Source: Holdemania massiliensis (lineage in GTDB: Bacteria > Bacillota_I > Bacilli_A > Erysipelotrichales > Erysipelotrichaceae). Taken from it: 64,000 nt of DNA. Below the pieces are notes generated by a model, which did not search any database, had not been told where the DNA came from, and saw only the letters and a program-made list of their open reading frames with translations. Below, one piece after another: positions 27,113 to 35,053 of the stretch. The DNA lies in the NCBI RefSeq assembly GCF_022440805.1, contig NZ_JAKNTK010000001.1:3224001-3288000 (forward strand). Reading direction: 5' to 3'. The translations under genes and the position numbers were made by a program. Position 1 is the stretch's first letter; each line of letters starts with the position of its first letter.

Positions 27113-27535
27113 TCATACGAATGCCTTCTCACCGGTATGGATATACTTGTACTCTGTTTTCTTTAACTTTCCAATAGCATCTTCAATGTAGGCATATGTT
27201 CCGCCATAGCGTCCTGCTTTCGAGACAATGCCGATGGCATTCATCTGTTTAATCCATTTTGTCGGTGTCATTACAAAGCGATATAATCCTGCCTCATTTT
27301 TAACCGCCTCGAATTGCACACGGTTAAAATCTGGATTATGCAATTCTTCCCATACACCTAAAAATTCTATTGTATTACGATTGCGCATCCAGTTTTAAAT
27401 CACAAATCTTGGGTCATCTTCATTTCTATATTTTGCAATATCCGTTAATGAGATAAATTCATTTTCAAAATTTGTTGTGTAGATACCAATATCAATACCT
27501 TTTGCATGAATAGTTTCCTTAACAATCTTCGCCAT
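27113..27535 (-). pseudogene. KilA-N domain protein with in-frame stop and truncated end
   Basis: From the ATG at 27535 (ribosome site AAGGAAGG) the frame reads MAKIVKETIHAKGIDIGIYT, then SLTDIAKYRNEDDPRFVI, a TAA, and continues in the same frame NWMRNRNTIEFLGVWEELHN, then TPTKWIKQMNAIGIVSKAGR and YGGTYAYI. This is a KilA-N DNA-binding domain, common in phages and mobile elements. Relatives have Gln or Lys where the TAA stands. After about 120 codons the similarity ends in unrelated sequence, so the C-terminal part is lost as well. It is a decayed phage-like gene in a low-GC patch. Confidence 0.78.
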
Positions 27536-27594
27536 AACCTTCCTTTTCCCCATCTTAAACTAAGGTCAAATATTTCCTTTACCCTTTGCCTAAT

Positions 27595-27891
27595 TTATAA
27601 ATCATTTTCCTTTTTCAATTCATCCTCATTTTCCCACATTTCCCGATACGCTTCAATATAAAGCTTAATGCAGCTAGGATATATGTACAAATACCTTCTA
27701 CACACTTTTTTATACAATTCCAGTATTTTTTCATCACATGCAAAATCCAATAGATAATCAAGCAAATGTGATAATTCATCTTCTGACGCAGTTCTGCTGC
27801 ACACATCTTCAACCAATGGTAAATAAACCTTATAGGCTTTTTGATGTGTTTGAACTATCTGCTCTGCAATCTGATAAATCTCTTCATCCAT
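27595..27891 (-). CDS. Small acidic helical protein, unknown
   Basis: The 98-residue protein is predicted all-helical and acidic (MDEEIYQIAEQIVQTHQKAY), with no membrane segment or known motif. Its ATG overlaps the stop of the 65-codon RlmD-tail frame by one base (TAATG). The two are therefore translationally linked and may have moved together. Base composition matches the low-GC patch. Function is unknown. Confidence 0.55.
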   Translation of the reverse strand: MDEEIYQIAEQIVQTHQKAYKVYLPLVEDVCSRTASEDELSHLLDYLLDFACDEKILELYKKVCRRYLYIYPSCIKLYIEAYREMWENEDELKKENDL

Positions 27892-28088
27892 TAGCTTTCC
27901 TCAAAATATTTAAGTGCCTCCGTTATTGCTTCTACCTTTTCTTTCGGTGGATGCTTCCTCGGATGTTTTAATTCTTCTACCATATTAGGCGCATCATACA
28001 CTGTCAGTCCCAAAGACCTTTTCACCTCTGCAATATATGCAGTATGCACCTTAAATCCATATTTTTTCTCTACATATTCCTGTATCAT
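27891..28088 (-). pseudogene. Detached C-terminal extension of RlmD
   Basis: This 65-codon frame (MIQEYVEKKYGFKVHTAYIA, then EVKRSLGL and HPRKHPPKEKVEAITEAL) is in the same frame as the upstream rlmD gene. Only one TAA and eight sense codons (PKLKITYK, then M) separate them. From memory, in some Clostridia this segment is fused to the end of 23S rRNA uracil methyltransferases. It therefore looks like the tail of rlmD split off by a nonsense codon. It could be reinitiated at the ATG, but no ribosome site is obvious. Confidence 0.6.
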
Positions 28089-28112
28089 TTTATATGTGAT
28101 TTTCAGTTTCGG

Positions 28113-29540
28113 TTAGTATTTCTTTGCACGCTCTGCAATCTTATCCAAGGGTACTTTCCTCTCACCCTCCCCAAATTCAATCTTTACATTTAAATGGCTG
28201 TCTGGTGATTTGTGGGACAAAAGTACAATGGTTTCCACATGCGCCGTATTCGGGAACATATCAAACGGAATCACAGTCTTAACCTCATACAGATCCTTCA
28301 GTTCCTTTATGTTCTTCCCCAAAGTTGCTGGATTGCATGAAATATAAACAATCTGTTCAGGCTGGCATTGACGCAGACTTTCGATCATGGCTCCGTCCAG
28401 TCCGGTTCTTGGCGGATCCACAACGACCGCATCAATTTTCCGCTTTCTACTGATTTTTTTCATTTCCTCAGCCGCATCCCCACAAACAAAACGAACATGA
28501 TCGGCCTGATTCAGCCGGGCATTTTCATTCGCATTGTCCACAGCTTCCTGAATGGATTCAATGCCGATGATCGTTTTTGCTTTGTCTTTCAGCATCAGCG
28601 AAATTCCGCCGATACCGCTGTAAGCCTCCACCAGAGTTGTGCAGGGCTTGATCAACGACGCCGCTTTTTGATAAAGCTGACAGGCCTGCGGACGGTTCAG
28701 CTGAAAGAAGGAAGCACAGGATAAATTAAGCTGCAGCTGACCTAACTGAACCGGCAGCCGATCCTCACCCGCCAACAATTTCCAGCGCGATGAAAACAAC
28801 TGCCGCGAACGCTTATCCGGATTGATATTCTGCATCAGACAGACCAATCCTGATATTTGTTTCAGCTTCTCGATCAAACCTGAAGGCAGCACAGACTTGC
28901 CAGTGACCAGCACACACTGAAACTGGCCATCTAAATAGCGCAGCACCAACGTCCGCAGACCCGTTTCCGTTTTGGGATCATAGGCGCTTAGTTTAAACTG
29001 GTTCAACAAACCCATAATCTGTTTCCGCAGCGCTTCCAGATGTTCATCATGAATCAAGCAGGAATGGATCGGAATGATCCGATTGCTTCCCTCTTCATAC
29101 AAACCGCTGACCAGCTGACCGTGTTCCTGACGGATCGGCAGCTTGCATTGATTGCGGTATCCCTGATGAAGCGGACTGGCAATGACCGATTGCACCAAGC
29201 TGCGTGGGAGCCCGGCATATTTGATCAAGGCTTCCTGTACCAATTCCCGTTTCATCTGCAGCTGCGCCTGCGGCTGTAAAATCATTAACGGGCAGCCGGA
29301 ACACCGTCCCTGAACAGAGCAGGCGGGAGTAACCCGAAGCGGACTGTCATTCAATCGCTTATTGATCCTGCCTTTAGCATAACGTTCCTTTATTTCAGTC
29401 AGACTGATTTCAGCCGCTTCCCCCGGCAGCAGCTGATCGACAAAGACCGGCTTGCCTTCCAGATAACCGATCCCTTCTCCATTGATGCCGAGTTTCTTCG
29501 CCGTCACGCAGACGGACTGTTTGCTTTTCTTATTTTCCAT
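28113..29540 (-). CDS. rlmD: 23S rRNA (uracil-5-)-methyltransferase, RlmD/RumA type
   Basis: The 475-residue protein has an N-terminal TRAM-like domain (VTAKKLGINGEGIGYLEGKP). The iron-sulfur Cys cluster (ACSVQGRCSGCPLM) and the SAM-binding domain (VEAYSGIGGISLML) follow, then DPPRTGLD and the catalytic YISCNPATLGKN. It methylates uridine C5 in 23S rRNA using SAM. The first 420 residues have backbone composition. The end (NVKIEFGEGERKVPLDKIAE) is lower in GC and matches the extension found in clostridial relatives. A TAA stops it just before the rest of that extension. Loss of the tail probably leaves the core enzyme active. Confidence 0.88.
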   Translation of the reverse strand: MENKKSKQSVCVTAKKLGINGEGIGYLEGKPVFVDQLLPGEAAEISLTEIKERYAKGRINKRLNDSPLRVTPACSVQGRCSGCPLMILQPQAQLQMKRELVQEALIKYAGLPRSLVQSVIASPLHQGYRNQCKLPIRQEHGQLVSGLYEEGSNRIIPIHSCLIHDEHLEALRKQIMGLLNQFKLSAYDPKTETGLRTLVLRYLDGQFQCVLVTGKSVLPSGLIEKLKQISGLVCLMQNINPDKRSRQLFSSRWKLLAGEDRLPVQLGQLQLNLSCASFFQLNRPQACQLYQKAASLIKPCTTLVEAYSGIGGISLMLKDKAKTIIGIESIQEAVDNANENARLNQADHVRFVCGDAAEEMKKISRKRKIDAVVVDPPRTGLDGAMIESLRQCQPEQIVYISCNPATLGKNIKELKDLYEVKTVIPFDMFPNTAHVETIVLLSHKSPDSHLNVKIEFGEGERKVPLDKIAERAKKY

Positions 29541-29551
29541 CGGTATCCCCC

Positions 29552-30355
29552 TTATTTTAATAATGAAAACGGAAAGATTTTTTCCAGTATTTTAACCGCC
29601 GTCACGTAATGCTTTAGCGGCTGTACCATATCTTTTTCCACAAACACCTGATTAACGCAGAATCCCAGATAAACGATGGAAGCGATGATGTACACGCTCA
29701 GAAACAGAATGACCATCGAAGACAGCGGACCATAGATGGATTCATAACGAGTGAAATGATTGATGACAAAGAAGAAAAACGTTCCCAAAAGCGACATACA
29801 GATCGTAGTGAACAAAGCGCCGGGAGCGACAGCCCGCCATTGATAATTGCGAAACGACAACAGTCGGTAAAAGATACAAAATCCGAAAAACAGCACGGCC
29901 ACCTGCGTCAGCAAGCCGGTAAATGGGAACTGCTGCAAAACAAAAACCATCAAACCCAAAATGACTAACAGAACGATGAAATCAATCAGTGACACACCGC
30001 GCATAAACCACTGCGGCAGCTCTACTTCATCCAGATGGGCGGAGATCATCAGAAATGAATAGATCGCACGGGAGGCTACCCATAAAGAAACCACGATAAA
30101 GAAGATCAGCGGAATCAGCTCCACAGGAGAATTACTCAGGAAAAAGTCGATAAATGGACTCAACAGATCCTCTGGAATATATTGTTCCGCAAAGGTCAGT
30201 ATACTTTCCAGACCAGCCGGTGACCAGCGAAAGAAAACAACTAACAGCGCCGCCAAAGGAGCCAGTGAAAGCAGCAGCGAATAGGACAGTGCATAGACAA
30301 AGGTTGTACCGTCATAAGAAGTAAACATATCATAAACCTGCAGGATCTTTTTCAT
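29552..30355 (-). CDS. YihY/BrkB-family inner membrane protein
   Basis: The 267-residue protein has about six membrane helices. It carries the family blocks DGTTFVYALSYSLLLSLAPL near the N-terminus and SIYGPLSSMVILFLSVYIIA near residue 225. The family has been linked to transport and virulence annotations, but its activity is unclear. Despite the old label it is not RNase BN. It lies 11 bases before rlmD in the same direction and probably shares its transcript. It is complete and of usual length. Confidence 0.87.
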   Translation of the reverse strand: MKKILQVYDMFTSYDGTTFVYALSYSLLLSLAPLAALLVVFFRWSPAGLESILTFAEQYIPEDLLSPFIDFFLSNSPVELIPLIFFIVVSLWVASRAIYSFLMISAHLDEVELPQWFMRGVSLIDFIVLLVILGLMVFVLQQFPFTGLLTQVAVLFFGFCIFYRLLSFRNYQWRAVAPGALFTTICMSLLGTFFFFVINHFTRYESIYGPLSSMVILFLSVYIIASIVYLGFCVNQVFVEKDMVQPLKHYVTAVKILEKIFPFSLLK

Positions 30356-30430
30356 CGGGTTCTCCTTTCCACTCTACTTTCTATTTTACCATCGCTGTCC
30401 GTAAACGAACAGCGTTTTCCCCAAAGAAGA

Positions 30431-30454
30431 AAGCCAGAGATGCCTGGCTTTTTT
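30431..30454 (-). terminator. Terminator of the O-acetylation operon
   Basis: AAGCCAG and CTGGCTT flank a six-base loop, with T-rich and A-rich sides that suit both directions. On the minus strand it is about 60 bases after the DHHW gene and precedes the YihY gene. Confidence 0.75.
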
Positions 30455-30515
30455 CAACGTATTCTGCTGCTTTGGGAAATCATTTTTCACATTCTGACTG
30501 CTCTGCAGATCCAGC

Positions 30516-31655
30516 TTATTTCAATAAGCTCAGATTGGTATCGGTACAAAAATTATCCACACTGTAAACCAACAGGATCCGATCCGCGCCCATCTGTTTT
30601 GCCAGTTCAGACATCGGCAGCCGATAATAGCGCAGATCCGCCATCGTGATCGAACGGAAATGCGGCGCTAAATAAGGAATCAGCACATGGGCATAAGAAT
30701 CCTTGATGACCAACAGCTTCTCATTCGATGAACTGGAAGTTTCTATTTCTGCAAGCGCATGATTGCCATCGAGATAAACCATGTATTTATCTTTCTCCGC
30801 TAACCACTTCAAACTGAACAGTGAAGTGTCAGTCTGAGTTTGATCATAAACCACCTGAACCGTCAACGGATCGGTATAGCTCCACGTCCACACTGGATCG
30901 CCGCGGTGCCAGAAAGCTCCGGAGCGGGAATACTGCGTCCCCTTGAACCCTTCTGCCGCCAGCTGATAGGTAAAATCCTTGCCCGGCTGCAGGGCCGTTT
31001 GCCCCCAGGCAGACATCAGTGCTTCATAGCCCGCTTCCGCGCCCAATGCCGTCCAATGATGATCGGTTTTAAAGTACAAGGTTTCTTCAGAATTGAGCCG
31101 CTGCTTCTGTTGGATCAGAGCTGAGCGGACGTCGATGATCTGAACGGAAGTCAGCTGATCTTCCAGACTGTTTAATAAAGCATTCTGATCGGTATTGTAC
31201 GCTCCGCCCGGCAGCTTGTCCTTTTCGATTTCCGCCGCTGTCGGCACCAGCATGACCGAAACCGGGATTTCCGACTGTTCGGCAAAAGCATTGATCTTTG
31301 CAATGTTTTTTTGACTTTGCGTTAAGTCCTGAATATCGACCTGTCCGATCAGCCAGTCTTCATGTCCGAAATAGACATTTTGGTTTTCGATTTTGCCCAG
31401 CGCTCTTTCACTTGCCGCTTTTACTCCGATCCAGGTATCCCGGCCGATAAACTGATCGGTGAACCATTCTTCCAGATCCGCGGTGTAATTGTCAAAGAAG
31501 AAACGCTTCCAGCTGAACTCTGGGAATTGTGCCAATACCCGGTTTTCCGCATCCGAGAAGGAGCGCTGTTCCGTAAACAAATTGAAGATGGAAAACCCGC
31601 CGAGAAAACCGCAGAACAGGATTATTGTCAGTCCTTGGATTTTTTTATTCATCAT
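30516..31655 (-). CDS. DHHW-family (AlgJ/AlgX-like) O-acetylation protein
   Basis: The 379-residue protein has an N-terminal signal anchor (about 7-25) and an extracellular SGNH-like domain. The name-giving motif is FKTDHHWTALGAEAGYEAL near residue 200, and a late block LLVIKDSYAHVLIPYLAPHF holds a probable Ser. These proteins take the acetyl group exported by an MBOAT partner and place it on a surface polymer. It is directly downstream of the MBOAT gene (12 bases), as in many Firmicutes. The polymer is not identifiable here. Confidence 0.87.
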   Translation of the reverse strand: MMNKKIQGLTIILFCGFLGGFSIFNLFTEQRSFSDAENRVLAQFPEFSWKRFFFDNYTADLEEWFTDQFIGRDTWIGVKAASERALGKIENQNVYFGHEDWLIGQVDIQDLTQSQKNIAKINAFAEQSEIPVSVMLVPTAAEIEKDKLPGGAYNTDQNALLNSLEDQLTSVQIIDVRSALIQQKQRLNSEETLYFKTDHHWTALGAEAGYEALMSAWGQTALQPGKDFTYQLAAEGFKGTQYSRSGAFWHRGDPVWTWSYTDPLTVQVVYDQTQTDTSLFSLKWLAEKDKYMVYLDGNHALAEIETSSSSNEKLLVIKDSYAHVLIPYLAPHFRSITMADLRYYRLPMSELAKQMGADRILLVYSVDNFCTDTNLSLLK

Positions 31656-31667
31656 CCTGCCTCCTCG

Positions 31668-33065
31668 CTAAAATCGGAAATACAAAAATGGATTGTAGGA
31701 CGCATCGACCAAATAAGCCGTACACAGCACTAGCCCCGCCGCCACTAACAGCGGTACGATCCACTCACCGCGCCTTCCGCGGATTTTCGTCTGATAGACC
31801 GTTCGGCCCAACGGCAGGCTGGCCAGGACCATCAACAGTAAAAGCAGCCCATAGTCCCGCAGATAAAACACCGTTCGGGCATTGATCAAACTCACGGATC
31901 CTAACCCCAGCATCATCTTAAGATAGGCCAGGCCCGCATCCAGATCCGTAAACGCAAACAGCACCCAACCCAATAAAATCAGGATTAAAGCATAACCATG
32001 CTGCAGCACAGCCGGCAGCCGATCCAGCAGCGGCTTGAGGAAGAACTTTTCCACAATCAGGATGACGCCGAAATAGATGCCCCACAGCAGGAAATTCCAA
32101 CTTGCTCCATGCCAGAAGCCGGTCAGCAGCCACACAATCATCAGATTGCGGATCTGCTTTGCCCGCCCCTGCCGGCTTCCGCCCAAAGGGATGTAGACAT
32201 AATCGCGAAACCAGGTACTTAACGAGATGTGCCAGCGCCGCCAGAATTCGGTAATCGAGCGGGAAATATACGGATAATTGAAGTTTTCCAGAAACTCAAA
32301 GCCGAGCATCTTGCCCAGACCGATTGCCATATCGCTGTATCCGCTGAAATCAAAGTAGATCTGGAAAGCAAAAGCGATGATCCCTAACCAGGCTCCGACC
32401 ACGCTCATCTCACTTTTCGGCAAGGTTGACAGCGTATCCCACAAACTGCCGATCGCGTTGGCCAGCAGCACTTTTTTAGCCAGACCGCAGACAAACCGCT
32501 GAATTCCCTGGACAAACTGATCTGCCGTTTCCTTGCGGTGATCCAGCTGCTCGGCAATATCTTTATAGCGGACGATCGGGCCGGCAATCAGCTGCGGAAA
32601 CAACGTGACATAAGCCCCAAAAGAAACAACGCTTTTTTGAACCGGCGCCTGTCTGCGGTAGACGTCGATCGGATAGGACATCGTCTGGAATGTATAAAAG
32701 GAAATACCGACCGGCAAGGACAGATGCAGCGGACTCAGCGGCAAGCCGAGTGCCTGCAGATTAAGAATGAAAAAATCAGCATATTTAAAAAAGCCTAAAA
32801 GACTTAAATTGAAAATGACGGAGAACCAGACAAACCGCTTCGCTTTTCTTCGATCATCACGATAATGATCGACCATCCGGCCGTTGACATAATCGACCAG
32901 TGTGGAGATCAGCATGATGAGAATATACACCGGCTCCGACCAGCCGTAGAAAATTAAGGAAACGGCAAAAAGACAAAAATTCCTGGCGTGCAGCGGTGCA
33001 CATTTAAGCACCACCAGCACGACAGGAAGATAACCAAAAAGAAATGGCAGACTGCTGAAAACCAT
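31668..33065 (-). CDS. MBOAT-family O-acyltransferase (AlgI/DltB-like)
   Basis: The 465-residue polytopic protein carries typical MBOAT blocks: GISFYTFQTMSYPIDVYR, FPQLIAGPIVRY, FWRRWHISLSTWFRDYVYIP and the catalytic His in LLTGFWHGASWNF (about 335). It moves an acetyl group across the membrane for transfer to cell-wall or capsule sugars. It lies between a DUF4358 lipoprotein (one base) and the DHHW protein. This triad is recurrent, and I infer joint action at the cell surface. Confidence 0.92.
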   Translation of the reverse strand: MVFSSLPFLFGYLPVVLVVLKCAPLHARNFCLFAVSLIFYGWSEPVYILIMLISTLVDYVNGRMVDHYRDDRRKAKRFVWFSVIFNLSLLGFFKYADFFILNLQALGLPLSPLHLSLPVGISFYTFQTMSYPIDVYRRQAPVQKSVVSFGAYVTLFPQLIAGPIVRYKDIAEQLDHRKETADQFVQGIQRFVCGLAKKVLLANAIGSLWDTLSTLPKSEMSVVGAWLGIIAFAFQIYFDFSGYSDMAIGLGKMLGFEFLENFNYPYISRSITEFWRRWHISLSTWFRDYVYIPLGGSRQGRAKQIRNLMIVWLLTGFWHGASWNFLLWGIYFGVILIVEKFFLKPLLDRLPAVLQHGYALILILLGWVLFAFTDLDAGLAYLKMMLGLGSVSLINARTVFYLRDYGLLLLLMVLASLPLGRTVYQTKIRGRRGEWIVPLLVAAGLVLCTAYLVDASYNPFLYFRF

Positions 33066-33066
33066 G

Positions 33067-33612
33067 TTACTGTGCGGATGCGTTCAGACTGTCGGTAATG
33101 TCTTTCAGGATCGCATCGGCCTGATCCGCAATCACAATTGCGATCACATTGCCTTGTTCTAGCGTTTTCCGGTTTTTAACCAGCTCATACTGTTCCGGAA
33201 GATACGTTGACCAGGTTTGTTCGATCGTTTCCAACCGCTTATCCAGTGCCTTTTTTACTTCTTCCAGTTTTCCATCCTGGGCTTCGACTAAAATAATCTC
33301 CGTCGCATGCACATTCATCGCCGGCATGAAGATCGCATAATCCTTAACCAGGTCGCTGGACAGACCATACATATCCATTAAGACCGTATCGTCGACATCC
33401 ATCGACATAGGAAGCTGATATTCATCGTTGCGGCGAATAGCTTCCATAATTCCTTTCAAGCCTTCCGCGGTTTCCGGCGAAGCACTCGGCGTCATCGTCG
33501 GTTCCGTTGACGGGGTAACGCTCGGCGTCGGTGTTGGCTGCGGATTCTTCTTTGAGCAGCCTGTCAGCATTAAACAGCTGACTACAATACATCCAATGAT
33601 TAATTTTTTCAT
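33067..33612 (-). CDS. DUF4358-type lipoprotein
   Basis: The 181-residue protein has a signal peptide with lipobox LTGC (Cys19), a Pro/Thr/Ser-rich linker with alternating PTPTPS-type sequence, and a DUF4358 domain (about 55-175, SSDLVKDYAIFMPAMNVHAT). The ATG at 33612 follows GGAGGG. It is the first gene of the operon with the MBOAT and DHHW genes, so it is probably an outside helper of polymer acetylation. Its biochemical role is unknown. Confidence 0.83.
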   Translation of the reverse strand: MKKLIIGCIVVSCLMLTGCSKKNPQPTPTPSVTPSTEPTMTPSASPETAEGLKGIMEAIRRNDEYQLPMSMDVDDTVLMDMYGLSSDLVKDYAIFMPAMNVHATEIILVEAQDGKLEEVKKALDKRLETIEQTWSTYLPEQYELVKNRKTLEQGNVIAIVIADQADAILKDITDSLNASAQ

Positions 33613-33912
33613 TTTTAAATCCCTCCGTGGCATTAGCATGCCCCTTGCCGATCACGGGTATACCCCGGATCGTATGAGAATTATATCAAAAGCGTGTTTA
33701 AAAAACTATCCTTTGACCTGCTTTGATTTCTTAACTTTTCCTTAACGGAATCAGGAAGCAACCATCCAGGCTTTGTCCCCGGATAAAAGGAATGCAAGAA
33801 CTGTTTTTAACATCCGTTGAATTTATCAAGAACAGGCTTAAAAATACGTTGATGGTCGCAGAAAAATGTTAAACTAAAACTAGAATAGACTAAAGATACG
33901 GAGGGAAAACGC

Positions 33913-34452
33913 ATGAAAAAACGAATGGGTTCCGCGCTTTTTAAAACGATCCCTTTTCTATTCTTTTCGCTGATGCTCGTTTTTCTGTTATCCTGGACTT
34001 TCGTTCCCTATCTTCAGGAAAATGCTGCCCGACATGATTTTACTGATTATACGATTTTAGTAAAAAATGAGGCTCTGAAAAAAGCCTTTCCCGATTCCTT
34101 TATGGATCTGGCCTGGCAGCCTTCAGAAGAAGAACGGGATTGGATCCTGGCTTTTCTGCGCCAGCTCAAACCTGTTCAAACAGATGATTACAATCAAAGC
34201 GCGGACTTATTTGTTCTGACCGATCATGATCCGCAAGGGGTTATTCTTTATCATGACGCTTTTCTTTACCGCGTATATACGGCTGGAAAATCTTATCAAG
34301 GCCAGCCTTTGCTTATCATTTATAAAGAAAGCATCAACGGGCAATCGCTAAAGCTGAAAGAATCGGTGTATTACCGCAGCGAACAGGACGTGGATGCCTG
34401 GATGGATAATCTAGCCATGATTCGCGGACAAGTTGTCGAATACCCTTACTGA
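33913..34452 (+). CDS. Membrane-anchored protein, unknown
   Basis: The 179-residue protein has an N-terminal basic head and one hydrophobic segment (about 10-28, FLFFSLMLVFLLSWTFV), then a soluble extracytoplasmic domain without Cys or known motif. The ATG follows GGAGGGAAAACGC, a good ribosome site, and the gene stands alone on the plus strand. It is convergent with the pyrophosphatase-like gene, with a terminator between. It is probably a signal-anchored surface protein. I recognise no family. Confidence 0.72.
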   Translation: MKKRMGSALFKTIPFLFFSLMLVFLLSWTFVPYLQENAARHDFTDYTILVKNEALKKAFPDSFMDLAWQPSEEERDWILAFLRQLKPVQTDDYNQSADLFVLTDHDPQGVILYHDAFLYRVYTAGKSYQGQPLLIIYKESINGQSLKLKESVYYRSEQDVDAWMDNLAMIRGQVVEYPY

Positions 34453-34501
34453 TCTTAGGAATTAACCTCTGTCCTGTCCTTATCCATCAATTTCAGACCA
34501 A

Positions 34502-34523
34502 AAGAAAAACAGCACTCGGCTGT
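34502..34523. terminator. Terminator between convergent genes
   Basis: ACAGC and GCTGT flank a five-base loop. The minus-strand side is followed by TTTTTCTTTT, so it mainly ends the pyrophosphatase-like gene. Confidence 0.6.
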
Positions 34524-34534
34524 CTTACCCTCAA

Positions 34535-34927
34535 TTAGTCTGTTAATCCCCACTCCGGAATCTCGTTGCCGCGGCGGACTAAAATTGTTTTCTGGAAATC
34601 GGTCTGATTCAAGAACCGCAGGATTAAATCTTCTTCCGCTTTTGTGCAGCCCACCAGCAATTTTACATCAATTTCTTTCTGTAAAATATCCGCGGCGATC
34701 ACTGCCGTTTTCACCATTGAGGATTTTTCACTGCCGCGAAAAACAGCGATTCCCCCTTCATTCGTATCAGCTGCCAGATCGACATAATGACCATAGTCTA
34801 CCGGATAGATCAAATTCTTATATTCCGGATGCTGCTCGCCCTGTTTCCGACTTAAAACAAATTTACTGGAAAAGACGAGGGTATCTATCTTCTGCCAAAA
34901 GAACGCATTGTTTTCATAATTGCCCAT
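34535..34927 (-). CDS. Inorganic-pyrophosphatase-like protein
   Basis: The 130-residue protein resembles the short soluble pyrophosphatase-like proteins of Firmicutes. SKFVLSRKQGEQHPEYKNLI is followed by YPVDYGHYVDLAADTNEGGI and LLVGCTKAEEDLILRFLN. It is smaller than classical family I enzymes (about 170-210 residues). The usual cluster of acidic metal ligands (DGDPLD type) is replaced by ADTNEGGIAVF, so true pyrophosphatase activity is doubtful. The start at 34927 follows AGGAGA; an upstream ATG at 34984 lies inside the promoter hairpin and is rejected. Confidence 0.7.
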   Translation of the reverse strand: MGNYENNAFFWQKIDTLVFSSKFVLSRKQGEQHPEYKNLIYPVDYGHYVDLAADTNEGGIAVFRGSEKSSMVKTAVIAADILQKEIDVKLLVGCTKAEEDLILRFLNQTDFQKTILVRRGNEIPEWGLTD

Positions 34928-34951
34928 TGATAAATCTCCTATCTCTTTTGT

Positions 34952-34980
34952 ATTATATCGAAAATGAAAAGACTTGTAAA
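34952..34980 (-). promoter_or_regulatory. Promoter of the pyrophosphatase-like gene
   Basis: On the minus strand TTTACA (34975-34980) and TATAAT (34952-34957) are 17 bases apart, 25 bases before the ATG. The -35 hexamer lies within one arm of the terminator hairpin of the upstream gene. Confidence 0.7.
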
Positions 34981-35003
34981 TCATTAATCATTCTTTACAA
35001 GTC
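34967..35003 (-). terminator. Terminator of the alpha-hydroxy-acid oxidase gene
   Basis: GACTTGTAAA (34971-34980) and TTTACAAGTC (34994-35003) form a perfect 10-bp stem, followed on the minus strand by TTTTC. It lies about 50 bases after the oxidase stop codon. Confidence 0.65.
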
Positions 35004-35053
35004 AGTTTGAGGCTTTTTTACAGCCTTTTATGAAAATTGTTTACGCGATTTTC

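Noticed and set aside
27113..29540. Recoding of TAA as Gln
   Set aside because: TAA is used as a normal stop by other genes in the window (for example the M20 gene), and the interrupted genes lie in a decaying patch.
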